From Amycolatopsis lexingtonensis (lineage in GTDB: Bacteria > Actinomycetota > Actinomycetes > Mycobacteriales > Pseudonocardiaceae): 64,000 nucleotides of DNA. Shown piece after piece: positions 1 to 9,802 of the stretch. Positions within the stretch are counted from its first letter, which is position 1; every line of letters starts with the position of its first letter. The position numbers were made by a program, and so were the translations under genes. The notes below the pieces were generated by a model. The model did not search any database, was not told the DNA's origin, and was given only the letters and a program-made list of their open reading frames with translations. Location of the stretch: positions 10,361,001-10,425,000 of the forward strand of contig NZ_JADBEG010000001.1 in NCBI RefSeq assembly GCF_014873755.1. The letters are read 5' to 3'.

Positions 1-621
1 GCCGCCGTCGCGGCGGCGCTGGCGGTCGCCGCTTTCGCGGCCGGGATCGTCGTGCTGACCTGGTTGCCCCCGACGTCGGCCCCGATCGCGGCGCCACCAC
101 CGGGCACGCTGCCGGGCGAGAACGCGGCCCCGGCGGTGCTGCCCGCGGACAGCGAATCGGCGGCCCAGCAGCGCCCGGGCACGGTCCGCCTCCCCGACGG
201 CTCGACCGCGCGGCTGGTCCGCACGGAACTGACCGACACGGGCGTCCTCCCGATCCCCCGCGGCCTGGCGGACGCGGCCTGGTGGGGCGCGAAGCTGGGC
301 GCGGACCGCGGCGCGGCGCTGCTGTCGGGCCACGTGAACTGGGAAGGGCAGCGCGGCCCGTTCGACGAGCTGTGGCGCACCCGCCCGGGCGACGAGGTGA
401 GCATCGTCGACGCCCGCGGCGGCCGCTGGGTCTACCGCGTCGAAGAGGTGGTGACGCTGCCGAAGGAGGCCCTCCCGCAACAGGCCCGGCGCTGGTTCGG
501 CCAGGACGGCCCCCACCGCCTGGTCCTGGTCACCTGCGGCGGCGACTACGTGGGCGGCACCGAGGGCTACGACGAGAACCGCCTGGTCACGGCGAAGCTG
601 GTGACCCGCCCGACCGGCTGA
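1..621 (+). CDS. Class F-like sortase, 5' end outside window
   Basis: The reading frame is open from base 1 and begins with an Ala/Val-rich hydrophobic stretch, the N-terminal membrane anchor, so the start codon lies upstream of the window. The catalytic domain shows the sortase triad: His in GHVNW, Cys in LVTCGG, and Arg in ENRLV near the C-terminus. The TCGG...YDxNR layout is that of actinobacterial class F sortases. These are extracellular cysteine transpeptidases whose substrates are poorly known. The next gene is a clear paralogue, so this is a tandem duplication. The visible part is 206 residues. The GTG at 52 is inside the anchor and is unlikely to be the start. Confidence 0.85.
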   Translation, partial: AAVAAALAVAAFAAGIVVLTWLPPTSAPIAAPPPGTLPGENAAPAVLPADSESAAQQRPGTVRLPDGSTARLVRTELTDTGVLPIPRGLADAAWWGAKLGADRGAALLSGHVNWEGQRGPFDELWRTRPGDEVSIVDARGGRWVYRVEEVVTLPKEALPQQARRWFGQDGPHRLVLVTCGGDYVGGTEGYDENRLVTAKLVTRPTG

Positions 622-695
622 GCACGCCCTCGGCCCCGGCCCGCTGTGGACCTCGCCCGAGCTGAGTCGCCGGCGCACGCAGCTGCTCCCCAAAG

Positions 696-748
696 GTCTT
701 GAATGACTCATTCAGGGCATCCGGCGACCTGAATGAGTCATTCAAGAC
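696..748. repeat. Paired TGAATGA palindrome between the sortase genes
   Basis: Two 21-base units (696-716 and 728-748) are exact reverse complements separated by 11 bases. Each contains the palindrome TGAATGA-N-TCATTCA, at 700-714 and 730-744. The same element recurs near 53.7 and 57.5 kb, so it is a dispersed intergenic family. It lies after one sortase gene and could fold as a strong hairpin in RNA, but no U-tract follows. Its role as terminator, protein-binding site or mobile repeat is not known to me. Confidence 0.85.
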
Positions 749-855
749 GCCGACCAGCCGGAGGCCGCCCGAGCCGCGCGATCCCGGTGCAACCTCCTGC
801 ACCCGCCGCCGCATGTGTTCCTTCGCCGAGTCACCGAGCGAAGGAGCCCGACCCC

Positions 856-1494
856 ATGCAGGAGCAGAACCCGGCGGAGCGGAAGAACGGCTCCGGCCGC
901 TGGTGGATCGTCGGCGTCGCCGGCGCGTTCGTCGTCGCCGCGCTCGTCGCCACCCTGCTCATCTTCACCGGAAAGGATGAACCCGCGGTCGCGAACGCGC
1001 CCGCGGCGAACCAGACCACCAGTCAACCCACTGAGCAGAAAACCGCCCGCGACCCCGCGAACCTGAGCCTCCCCGGCGGCGGCACCGCGAAGCTCGTCCA
1101 GGAAGACCTCGACGCCGACGGCGCCCTCAAGATCCCCGAAGGCCTCGACGAAGCCGCCTGGTGGGGCGCCAAGCTCGGCGCTGACCACGGCGTCGCCCTG
1201 CTCTCCGGGCACGTGAACTGGAAGGGCAAGAAGGGCCCCTTCATGGAACTCTGGCAGGTCAAGCCGGGCCAGGAGGTCAAGCTGACCGACGCCGCGGGCG
1301 GCGCCTGGGTCTACCGCGTCGACGCCGCCGAGACCGTCCACAAGACCGACCTCGCCGGCCGCTCCGAGCAGCTGTTCGACCCCGATGGCCCGCACAAGCT
1401 GCTGCTGGTCACCTGCGGGGGCGAATACGTCGGCGGGACCGAGGGCTACGAGGACAACCGCGTCGTGACGGCGTCGCTGGTGTCGCGGCCGTAG
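856..1494 (+). CDS. Class F-like sortase (second copy)
   Basis: This 212-aa protein has a short cytosolic N-terminus, one transmembrane helix (about residues 17-37), a Thr/Gln-rich linker and a sortase domain. The triad is visible as GHVNW (His), LVTCGG (Cys) and DNRVV (Arg). The ATG at 856 is preceded by AAGGAG at 841-846, which decides this start over upstream in-frame codons. It closely matches the truncated sortase just before it, including the motif EAAWWGAKLGAD. No sorting-signal substrate was seen beside it. The role, attaching or cross-linking a surface protein, is inferred from the family. Confidence 0.85.
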   Translation: MQEQNPAERKNGSGRWWIVGVAGAFVVAALVATLLIFTGKDEPAVANAPAANQTTSQPTEQKTARDPANLSLPGGGTAKLVQEDLDADGALKIPEGLDEAAWWGAKLGADHGVALLSGHVNWKGKKGPFMELWQVKPGQEVKLTDAAGGAWVYRVDAAETVHKTDLAGRSEQLFDPDGPHKLLLVTCGGEYVGGTEGYEDNRVVTASLVSRP

Positions 1495-1577
1495 CCTGCG
1501 CGATAACCGCTGGGCCCCGGCGGATACCCTGGACGTTCTAGTCCGATAACCGTCCCCGCATGCTTCCGGAGCGTGGA

Positions 1578-2966
<1,389 letters not shown>

Positions 2967-3060
2967 CCCCGTCCGGGCCCGGACACCCCTGACACCTGTC
3001 ACGGCCAGGTCGTGACGCACGGTCTGGGGTCCCGGGCCCGCCGGGCGGCAGCCTGGGGGC

Positions 3061-3993
3061 ATGCGAGAAACAGACATCCAGGCGGTGGCGGCGGGGGCCG
3101 CGATCCACCTCACCGGCCTGCGGAAGCACTACGGCGACGTCCACGCGGTCGACGGCCTCGACCTGACGATCGCCCCGGGCGAGGTGGTCGCCCTGCTCGG
3201 CCCGAACGGCGCCGGCAAGTCCACCACCGTCGACATGATCCTCGGCCTGACCAGCCCCGGCGCCGGTGAAGTGCGCGTGTTCGGGCGCAAGCCGATCGAC
3301 GCCGTCCGCGCCGGGCTGATCGGCGCGATGCTCCAGGGCGGCGCCCTGATGGACGACCTCACCGTCGCCGAGACCGTCGGCATGGTCGCGGCGCTGCACC
3401 GCCGGCCGATGCCGGTGGCCGAAGCCCTGCGCGCCGCCGGAGTCGAAGAGCTGGCCGGTCGCCGCGCGAACAAGCTGTCCGGCGGGCAGAAGCAGCGCGT
3501 GCGCTTCGCCATCGCCCTGGTCAGCAACCCCGACCTGCTGATCCTCGACGAGCCGACGGCGGCGATGGACGTCGGGACGCGGCGCGAGTTCTGGCAGTCG
3601 ATGTACGCGTTCACCGAGTCCGGCCGCACGGTCGTGTTCGCCACGCACTACCTCGAAGAAGCCGAAGAGTTCGCCGACCGGGTGGTGCTGATGCGCCGCG
3701 GCCGGATCGTCGCCGACGGGAGCGTCGCCGAGGTCCGCGCGCTGGCCGGCGGCCGCACCCTGCGCGCCGCCGTCCCGGGCGCCACCGAGGCGCTGATCGC
3801 CGCGCTGCCCGGCGTCAAGGAGTTCGAGCTGCGCGGCGACCGCGTCGCGATCTCCAGTGCCGACTCCGACGAGACGCTCTGGGCGCTCAAGGCCGCCGTC
3901 CCGGCCGTGCACGACGTCGAAATCAGCGCCGTCGGCCTCGAAGGCGCCTTCCTTTCCCTGACCGCCGACGAGACCGCGGAGCCCGTCCGATGA
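3061..3993 (+). CDS. ABC exporter ATP-binding protein (DrrA-like)
   Basis: This 310-aa ABC ATPase has Walker A GPNGAGKST (residues 47-55), the signature LSGGQKQR, Walker B LLILDEPTAAMD and the switch His in FATHYLEEAEE. The C-terminal extension of about 90 residues resembles daunorubicin/DrrA-type exporters, which couple ATP hydrolysis to drug or lipid export. Its stop overlaps the start of the permease by 4 bases, and a histidine kinase and response regulator follow, the standard layout of a self-regulated ABC-2 export unit in actinobacteria. The substrate cannot be read from sequence. Confidence 0.9.
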   Translation: MRETDIQAVAAGAAIHLTGLRKHYGDVHAVDGLDLTIAPGEVVALLGPNGAGKSTTVDMILGLTSPGAGEVRVFGRKPIDAVRAGLIGAMLQGGALMDDLTVAETVGMVAALHRRPMPVAEALRAAGVEELAGRRANKLSGGQKQRVRFAIALVSNPDLLILDEPTAAMDVGTRREFWQSMYAFTESGRTVVFATHYLEEAEEFADRVVLMRRGRIVADGSVAEVRALAGGRTLRAAVPGATEALIAALPGVKEFELRGDRVAISSADSDETLWALKAAVPAVHDVEISAVGLEGAFLSLTADETAEPVR

Positions 3994-4730
3994 ACGCCAC
4001 CTACCTGGTCACCGAGATCCGCCGCAACTTCCGGGCGCCGCGGTTCCTGATCTTCGTCGTCGCCTTCCCGGTGCTGATGTTCCTGTTGCAGGCCAACGTC
4101 TTCACGAAGGCGGACGCGCCGGACCACGCCGCGATCGCCGCCGTGATCATGATCAACATGATGACGTTCGGGACGTTCGCCGCCGCGACGAACAGCGGAG
4201 CCCGGCTCGCGCTCGAACGCGCCGTCGGCTGGCAGCGCCAGCTGCGCCTGACCCCGCTGACCGGCACCGGTTACCTGGCGGGCAAGGGCATCTCCGGGAT
4301 GCTCGTGGGGCTGCCCGCGCTGATCCTGGTGCCGCTGCTGGCCGTGACGGCCGAGGGCGTGCACCTCGACGCCGCGGGCTGGGTCCGGATCTTCGCCGGC
4401 GTCTGGCTCGGCACGATCCCGCTGGTGTTGCTCGGGCTGCTGCTCGGCCAGTTCGGCACGCCCGATTCGATGCAGCCGGTCAACATGATCGTCACCCTCG
4501 GCATGGGTTTCCTCGGCGGCCTCTGGATCCCGATCGAGTCGATGCCGGGCTGGATGCACGACGTCGCCCAGATCATGCCGACGTACTGGGTGCTGCAGGT
4601 GGCGCGGCCCGCCGTCACCACCGACATGGTGGTGTCGCTGCCGACCGCGGCCGGCGTGCTGGGAGCGTGGACGGTCGTGCTCGGAGCGCTCGTGATCAGG
4701 CGTTACCGTAAGGACAGCGCCCGCGTCTGA
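3990..4730 (+). CDS. ABC-2 type exporter permease
   Basis: This 246-aa integral membrane protein has about six hydrophobic segments and the ABC-2 permease layout, with a first helix near residue 20 after a basic N-terminus and the conserved block LGGLWIPIESMP before the last helices. It overlaps the ATPase gene by 4 bases (ATGA), so the two are translationally coupled and form the transporter. The downstream kinase/regulator pair starts 24 bases later. The substrate is unknown. An antibiotic, lipid or peptide would be typical for the family. Confidence 0.88.
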   Translation: MNATYLVTEIRRNFRAPRFLIFVVAFPVLMFLLQANVFTKADAPDHAAIAAVIMINMMTFGTFAAATNSGARLALERAVGWQRQLRLTPLTGTGYLAGKGISGMLVGLPALILVPLLAVTAEGVHLDAAGWVRIFAGVWLGTIPLVLLGLLLGQFGTPDSMQPVNMIVTLGMGFLGGLWIPIESMPGWMHDVAQIMPTYWVLQVARPAVTTDMVVSLPTAAGVLGAWTVVLGALVIRRYRKDSARV

Positions 4731-4754
4731 GGGCCGGAAGAACGAGGAACGGCG

Positions 4755-5951
4755 ATGGCGAAGCGCAGGTTCGGGCTGAACAGCAAGGAATCGTGGTGGG
4801 AGGACCCGCTGCCCGATGCCGGGCGCCGCGGCGGCCCGAAGGGCCTGCGGTGGTCGGTCATGTCGGTGGTGTTCCTGCTGCCGTTCCTCGTGCCGGTCAC
4901 GCGGTCGCTGCTGGCCGAGCCCGGCGTCTCGGTCCAAGCCGTGCTCACCGGGCTGCTGATCTACTCGTACGCGCTGTGCTACGCGGTTCTCCCGTTCTTC
5001 TTCCAGCGGGAGCGGCCGGTGAAGCTGGCCTTCGGGATCACGATGAACGTCCTGGGGGTCGCGACGCTGGCGACGACCAGCGCGAGCGCTTTCGTCCTGC
5101 TCTACGGCACGGCGGTGCTGGTGTTCCTGCTCCCGGCCGCCTGGTCGGTGCTCCTGGACGTCGGCGCGCTGGCCGCCGGCGCCGTCGTGCTCCTGCTCGA
5201 GAGCCGGTTCCTGGCCGACTACGGCGACCTCATCACGGTCGGCTCGGTGACGCTGGCGATGTTCTTCATGGCCAACCTCGTCCGCGCGGTGCGGCGGCTG
5301 GAGCGGGCCAACGAGGAGATCGCCACGCTCGCGGTGGCGAACGAGCGCCAGCGCGTCGCCCGCGACCTGCACGACCTGCTCGGGCACAGCCTCACCACGA
5401 TCACCGTCAAGGCGGGGCTGGCCCGGCGGGTGCTGGAGAGCTCCGGGGACATCCCGCGCACGGTCGAAGAGATCCGCGAGATCGAAAGCCTGACCCGCAG
5501 TGCGCTCTCCGACGTCCGCGCGACGGTTTCGGAATACCGCGAAGTGTCGCTCTCGGCGGAGCTCGTCGGCGCGCGGGCGGCGCTGCGGGCCGCGGAGATC
5601 GACGCCGACCTGCCGCACGCCGTCGACAACGTCCGGCCGGAGCTGCAGAACACCTTCGGGTACGTGCTGCGCGAAGCCGTCACGAACGTGCTGCGGCATT
5701 CCGGTGCCAAGCACGTGAAGGTGCGGCTGGGCGACACCTGGCTGGAGATCGAGGACGACGGGCGGGCCACTGACGTCGTCGCGGGCAACGGCCTGCGCGG
5801 GCTTTCCGAACGGCTCGCCGCCGTGGGGGGCGCGTTGCGGACGTCCGTCCGGCCCGGGGGAGGATTGCTGGTGCGGGCGGAAGTCCCGCAGCCCGAACCG
5901 CGCGCGGCCGCCCCGGCCGTGCGCGCCGAACCCGCGGGAGGACTCGCTTGA
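4755..5951 (+). CDS. Two-component sensor histidine kinase (NarL/DesK class)
   Basis: This 398-aa membrane sensor has four or five transmembrane helices in residues 35-180, a coiled linker, and a HisKA_3 dimerisation domain with the box RDLHDLLGHSL, where the phospho-acceptor is His206. The compact HATPase domain shows EAVTNVLRHS (N box), EDDG, and the GNGLRGLSERL glycine box. It should autophosphorylate and pass phosphate to Asp54 of the next gene product. The gene follows the ABC exporter closely, so the pair probably senses export load or an exported or toxic compound at the membrane. Confidence 0.9.
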   Translation: MAKRRFGLNSKESWWEDPLPDAGRRGGPKGLRWSVMSVVFLLPFLVPVTRSLLAEPGVSVQAVLTGLLIYSYALCYAVLPFFFQRERPVKLAFGITMNVLGVATLATTSASAFVLLYGTAVLVFLLPAAWSVLLDVGALAAGAVVLLLESRFLADYGDLITVGSVTLAMFFMANLVRAVRRLERANEEIATLAVANERQRVARDLHDLLGHSLTTITVKAGLARRVLESSGDIPRTVEEIREIESLTRSALSDVRATVSEYREVSLSAELVGARAALRAAEIDADLPHAVDNVRPELQNTFGYVLREAVTNVLRHSGAKHVKVRLGDTWLEIEDDGRATDVVAGNGLRGLSERLAAVGGALRTSVRPGGGLLVRAEVPQPEPRAAAPAVRAEPAGGLA

Positions 5952-6553
5952 TCCGGGTGCTGCTGGCCGACGACCAGGCCATGGTGCGCGGGGCGCTGGC
6001 CACCGTGCTCGGGCTCGAAAGCGACATCGAGGTGGTCGGGCAGGTCGGCTCGGGCGACGAGGTCGTCGCCGCCGCGCGCGAAGCGAAGCCCGACGTCGCA
6101 CTGCTGGATGTCCAGATGCCGGGCAAGGACGGCCTCGAAGCGGCGGCCGACCTGCGGGCCGCGCTGCCGTCGTGCCGGGTGATCATCTGCACGACGTTCG
6201 GCAGGCCCGGCTACCTGGCCCGGGCGATGGCGGCCGGCGCGGCCGGCTTCGTCGTCAAGGACGCCCCGCCCGAGCAGCTCGTCGAAGCCGTCCGTCGAGT
6301 CCACAGTGGACTCCGGGTGGTGGACCCGGCGCTGGCCGCGGAATCCCTCGCCACCGGCGCCAGCCCGCTCACCGGGCGGGAGCTGGACGTGCTGCGGGAG
6401 GCCAAGGACGGCGCCACGGTGGCCGACGTGGCGCGCGCCCTGCACCTGTCGGAGGGCACCGTGCGCAACCACCTGTCCGCCGCGATCGGCAAGACCGGCG
6501 CCCGGACCCGGGCCGAGGCCGTCCGCGTCGCCGAGGAGCGCGGCTGGCTCTGA
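5948..6553 (+). CDS. LuxR/NarL-family response regulator
   Basis: This 201-aa regulator has a receiver domain with acidic pocket ADDQ, phospho-acceptor Asp54 in ALLDVQMPG, and a C-terminal LuxR-type helix-turn-helix (LTGRELDVLR...VADVARALHLSEGTVRNHLS). The TTG start lies inside the kinase stop (TTGA, 4-base overlap), so kinase and regulator are made in equal ratio. It likely activates or represses the adjacent exporter operon. No clear direct repeat was identified upstream of the ATPase gene. Confidence 0.9.
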   Translation: MIRVLLADDQAMVRGALATVLGLESDIEVVGQVGSGDEVVAAAREAKPDVALLDVQMPGKDGLEAAADLRAALPSCRVIICTTFGRPGYLARAMAAGAAGFVVKDAPPEQLVEAVRRVHSGLRVVDPALAAESLATGASPLTGRELDVLREAKDGATVADVARALHLSEGTVRNHLSAAIGKTGARTRAEAVRVAEERGWL

Positions 6554-6585
6554 GCGGGCCGCGGCGTTCTGACAAGATGGGGCGG

Positions 6586-7239
6586 GTGGGTACCGCTGAA
6601 CGCACCAAACCGTCGCTCGCGAACTGGGCGCGCCGGATCGCGCTGGGCGTGGTCCTCGTGGTGGTGGCGCTCGTCGGCGGTACGGCGTTCCGGGTGTGGC
6701 AGGTCGCCCGCCAAAACGACCGGACGCCCGCCGACGTCATCGTGGTGCTGGGCGCGGCGCAGTACAACGGCAGGCCGTCGGACATCTACGCGGCCCGGCT
6801 GGTCAAGGCCAAGCAGCTCTACGACGCGGGCGTCGCGAAGACGATCGTCACCGCGGGCGGCAAGAAGGCCGAGGACAACTTCACCGAGGCGCGGGCCGGC
6901 CAGCTGTGGCTGACCCGGCACGGCGTCCCGGCGTCGGCGACCCTGGCCGTCGGCGAGGGCAGTGACACGCTGCGGAGCCTGCGCGCGGTCGCCCAGCAGG
7001 TCGAAGCCCGCGACTGGCACACGGCGGTGCTCGTCAGCGACCCGTGGCACTCCTTCCGCGCCCGGACGATGGCCGGCGACCTGGGCCTGGACGCCTGGAC
7101 CGCGCCGACGCACAGCGGGCCGATCGTGCAGGAGCGCGTCACCCAGGTGCGCTACATCGTCCGCGAAACCGGTGCGCTGCTGTACTACCGGCTGACCAAG
7201 ACCCCGGCCGACGACCTGTTCGCCACCTTCCTGGGCTGA
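6586..7239 (+). CDS. YdcF/SanA-like DUF218 membrane-anchored protein
   Basis: This 217-aa protein has one N-terminal transmembrane helix followed by a DUF218 (YdcF/ElyC) domain. The motifs are DVIVVLGAAQYNGRPS, TIVTAGG and AVLVSDPWHSFRA. Family members act at the cell envelope and are linked to cell-wall or lipid-carrier metabolism, but the reaction is unsettled. The GTG at 6586 is preferred because CAAGAT (6573-6578) sits 7 bases before it, fitting a leaderless transcript. An ATG at 6577 (220 aa) is possible but lacks a ribosome-binding site. Confidence 0.8.
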   Translation: MGTAERTKPSLANWARRIALGVVLVVVALVGGTAFRVWQVARQNDRTPADVIVVLGAAQYNGRPSDIYAARLVKAKQLYDAGVAKTIVTAGGKKAEDNFTEARAGQLWLTRHGVPASATLAVGEGSDTLRSLRAVAQQVEARDWHTAVLVSDPWHSFRARTMAGDLGLDAWTAPTHSGPIVQERVTQVRYIVRETGALLYYRLTKTPADDLFATFLG

Positions 7240-7261
7240 GCTTTTTGTCGGTGCTCCCGCC

Positions 7262-7267
7262 TAAGCT
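7262..7267 (+). promoter_or_regulatory. Leaderless -10 box of dgt
   Basis: TAAGCT lies 6 bases before the GTG start at 7274, with no Shine-Dalgarno sequence between. This matches the TANNNT-to-start spacing of leaderless actinobacterial genes and fixes the dgt start. Confidence 0.6.
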
Positions 7268-7273
7268 GACCGG

Positions 7274-8548
7274 GTGGGTTACACCGAACACGACACCGCG
7301 CGCCTGCTCCCGGAGCCGGCGAAGGCCGCGGCGCTGCCCGGCGCACGGGCGGACGGGCGCAGCGCGTTCTCCCGCGACCGGGCGCGAGTGCTGCATTCGG
7401 CCGCGCTGCGGCGGCTCGCCGGCAAGACCCAGGTGGTCGGGCCGGGGGAGGGCGCCGAGGTCACCGGCGTCCCGCGCACGCGGCTGACGCACTCCCTGGA
7501 AGTCGCGCAGATCGGCCGCGGCATCGCCGAGGAGCTGGGCGCGGACCCGGACCTGGTGGACACCGCGGGGCTGGCGCACGACATCGGCCACCCGCCGTTC
7601 GGCCACAACGGCGAGCGCGCGCTCGACCAGGTCGCGGCGGCGTGCGGCGGCTTCGAGGGCAACGCGCAGACGATCCGCATCCTCACCCGCCTGGAGCCCA
7701 AGCTCCTCGGCCCCGACGGCGCCCCGGCGGGCCTCAACCTGACCCGCGCGTGCCTGGACGCGACGACGAAGTACCCGTGGCCCCGCAAGCCCGGCACGGC
7801 GAAGTACGGCGTGTACCCGGACGACACCGCGGTGTTCGCGTGGTTCCGCGAGGGCGCGCCCGAGGAGCGCACCTGCCTGGAGGCCCAGATCATGGACTGG
7901 GCGGACGACGTGGCGTACTCGGTCCACGACGTCGAGGACGGCGTGCTGGCCGGCCGCATCAAGCTGCGCGTGCTGGCCCACCCGGACGAGCGCGCGGCGG
8001 TCGCCGAGGCCGCCGCCAAGCACTTCTCGTCGCAGTCGGTGTCCACATTGGAGAACGCGGCGACGGAGCTGCTGGCGTTGCCCGCGGTGGCCGCGCTGGC
8101 CGAGGCGGAACCGGACGGCTCGCCGGGCGCCCAGGTCGCGCTGAAGCGCCTGACGAGCGAACTGGTCGGCCGCTTCACGACAGCGGCGGTCACGGGCACC
8201 CGCGCGGCGTTCGGCACGAGCCCCCTGAGCCGCTACCGCGCCCGCCTGGCGGTCCCGGAACAGGTGGCGGCGGAGGTGGCGCTGCTGAAGGCACTGGCCC
8301 TGCGCTACGTGATGAGCGACCGCCGCCGGCTGGCGATGCAGGAGGGCCAGCGCGAGCTGCTGGCGGAGCTGGTGCACGCGCTGGCCCGCCGGGCACCGGA
8401 GTCGCTGGACCCGCTGTTCGTCCCTGCTTGGAACGCGGCGAAGGACGACGCCGGGTTGCTGAGGGTGGTGATCGACCAGGTCGCTTCGCTGACGGACGCG
8501 CAGGCTCACGTGTGGTACTCGTGGCACGTGACCCGCTTGCACCGGTGA
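7274..8548 (+). CDS. dgt: Deoxyguanosinetriphosphate triphosphohydrolase-like protein
   Basis: This 424-aa HD-superfamily phosphohydrolase cleaves dNTPs (dGTP in the type enzyme) to nucleoside and triphosphate, controlling dNTP pools. Visible are the N-terminal [20 protein letters not shown] block, RLTHSLEV (His73), and [15 protein letters not shown] carrying the metal-binding HD pair at 102-103, then [16 protein letters not shown]. The length fits the actinobacterial family. It lies upstream of dnaG, separated by a serpin-to-sigma insertion; a dgt-dnaG neighbourhood is common in actinobacteria. Transcription is probably leaderless. Confidence 0.92.
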   Translation: MGYTEHDTARLLPEPAKAAALPGARADGRSAFSRDRARVLHSAALRRLAGKTQVVGPGEGAEVTGVPRTRLTHSLEVAQIGRGIAEELGADPDLVDTAGLAHDIGHPPFGHNGERALDQVAAACGGFEGNAQTIRILTRLEPKLLGPDGAPAGLNLTRACLDATTKYPWPRKPGTAKYGVYPDDTAVFAWFREGAPEERTCLEAQIMDWADDVAYSVHDVEDGVLAGRIKLRVLAHPDERAAVAEAAAKHFSSQSVSTLENAATELLALPAVAALAEAEPDGSPGAQVALKRLTSELVGRFTTAAVTGTRAAFGTSPLSRYRARLAVPEQVAAEVALLKALALRYVMSDRRRLAMQEGQRELLAELVHALARRAPESLDPLFVPAWNAAKDDAGLLRVVIDQVASLTDAQAHVWYSWHVTRLHR

Positions 8549-8709
8549 TCGAGGGTCGCCGGGCGCTCAGGCGGTTCCGCCTGTCGCACCACCAGCGGCC
8601 GGGCATTCGGGCGAGCGGCACTAGCACCCGTCTCCGCGTCGGCCGGTGGGGGATTTGTCACCCGTGGGCGGAGTTCCGCGTGGCCGCCCGGGGGGGTGAG
8701 ACGTTCCGG

Positions 8710-8715
8710 TAGTCT
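8710..8715 (+). promoter_or_regulatory. Leaderless -10 box of the serpin gene
   Basis: TAGTCT is followed by 7 bases and the ATG at 8723. No ribosome-binding site is present, so the transcript probably starts at the initiation codon. Confidence 0.6.
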
Positions 8716-8722
8716 CGCCCGC

Positions 8723-9802
8723 ATGGCCACGGACAGCCACCTCCGGTTCGCCCTCGCCGCTCACGAGGCCCTCGGTGCCGAGGGCGGGAACAGCTGTTTC
8801 TCGCCGTATTCGGTGGCCAGTGCGCTGACCCTCGCCGCGCTCGCCGCGCGCGGGCGGACCCGGGATGAGCTGGTCGCCCTGCTGGGGGACCAGACCGCCC
8901 TCCTCAAGGAAGCCGCTCAGCTCGTCGAGGAGCGGGGTGAGCAGCCCGAACTGGCCGTCGCCAACACCCTGTGGGCCGACGACCGGCTCCCGCTCGAGGA
9001 CTCCTTCAAGAGCGAGCTCGCCGGGTGGCCCGGGGCGGCCGTCGCCAGTGCGCCCTTCGAGAAGGAACCCGAAGCCGCGCGGGCGCTGATCAACGACGAT
9101 GTCGGGCGCACCACGCGGGGGCTGATCCCGCAGCTGCTGCCGCCCGGGTCGATCGACCGGGACGTCGCCGCCGTGCTGGTCAACGCGCTGTACCTGAAGG
9201 CCGCCTGGAAGCTGCCGTTCCGCGAGGCCAACACCTCCGACGCGCCCTTCCACGCGCCGTCGGGCACCCGGGACGTGCCGACCATGTGGCTCAGCGAGAG
9301 CGTCGGCTACGCGCACGCGGACGGCTGGCAGGCCGTGCAGCTGGCGGCGGGCGGCGGGCTGCAGGCCGTCGTGCTGCTGCCCGACGGCGACCTCGCCGAC
9401 GCCGAAGCCGCGCTCGACCAGGCGAAGCTGGCGGGCCTGCTCGGCGAGATCCGCTTCAAGCCGGTGGAGCTCGCGCTCCCGAAAGTTTCACTCGACGTGC
9501 CCAGCTCGCTGACCGCCGTGCTGCGCGGCCTGGGCGTGCGCACCATGTTCGGCGACGAAGCCGACCTCTCCGGGCTTTCTCCGGACCCGCGGCTGACCGT
9601 CTCCGAAGTGCTTCACCAAGCCGTGCTGCGCGTCGACGAACAAGGGTTCGAGGGGGCCGCGGCGACCGCGCTGACGATGCGGCTCACCTCGATGATCATC
9701 GACGAACCGGTCGCCGTGGCGGTGGACCGGCCGTTCCTGCTGCTGGTCCGGCACGCCGCCACGGGTGCCCTCTACTTCTTCGCCAGGGTGGTCGAACCGT
9801 GA
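8723..9802 (+). CDS. Serpin family serine protease inhibitor
   Basis: This 359-aa protein has the serpin fold signatures NSCFSPYSVASALTL near the N-terminus, NALYLKAAWKLPF, and VLHQAVLRVDEQGFEGAAATA, where the small-residue hinge GFEGAAATA before the reactive-centre loop (about residues 308-325) predicts an inhibitory, conformation-switching serpin. The C-terminal block DRPFLLLVRHAATGALYFFARVVEP is canonical. No signal peptide is seen, so it may guard cytosolic proteases. Its stop overlaps the GTG of the next membrane-protein gene (GTGA), implying co-translation with it. Bacterial serpins are scattered and often horizontally acquired. Confidence 0.9.
   Translation: MATDSHLRFALAAHEALGAEGGNSCFSPYSVASALTLAALAARGRTRDELVALLGDQTALLKEAAQLVEERGEQPELAVANTLWADDRLPLEDSFKSELAGWPGAAVASAPFEKEPEAARALINDDVGRTTRGLIPQLLPPGSIDRDVAAVLVNALYLKAAWKLPFREANTSDAPFHAPSGTRDVPTMWLSESVGYAHADGWQAVQLAAGGGLQAVVLLPDGDLADAEAALDQAKLAGLLGEIRFKPVELALPKVSLDVPSSLTAVLRGLGVRTMFGDEADLSGLSPDPRLTVSEVLHQAVLRVDEQGFEGAAATALTMRLTSMIIDEPVAVAVDRPFLLLVRHAATGALYFFARVVEP

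Noticed and set aside
2969..2985. GTCCGG-GC-CCGGAC palindrome after glyS as a terminator
   Set aside because: It has no loop or T-tract and is too short. Such palindromes are frequent by chance at this GC.
3648..6101. Very long minus-strand frame opposite the ABC/two-component genes
   Set aside because: Low-complexity Arg/His/Gln/Pro composition and complete overlap with four convincing genes mark it as a shadow frame.
8656..8683. TGTCACC-N16-CGTG upstream of the serpin gene as an ECF41 promoter
   Set aside because: It has mismatches in both boxes, and the serpin already has a well-placed leaderless -10 box at 8710.
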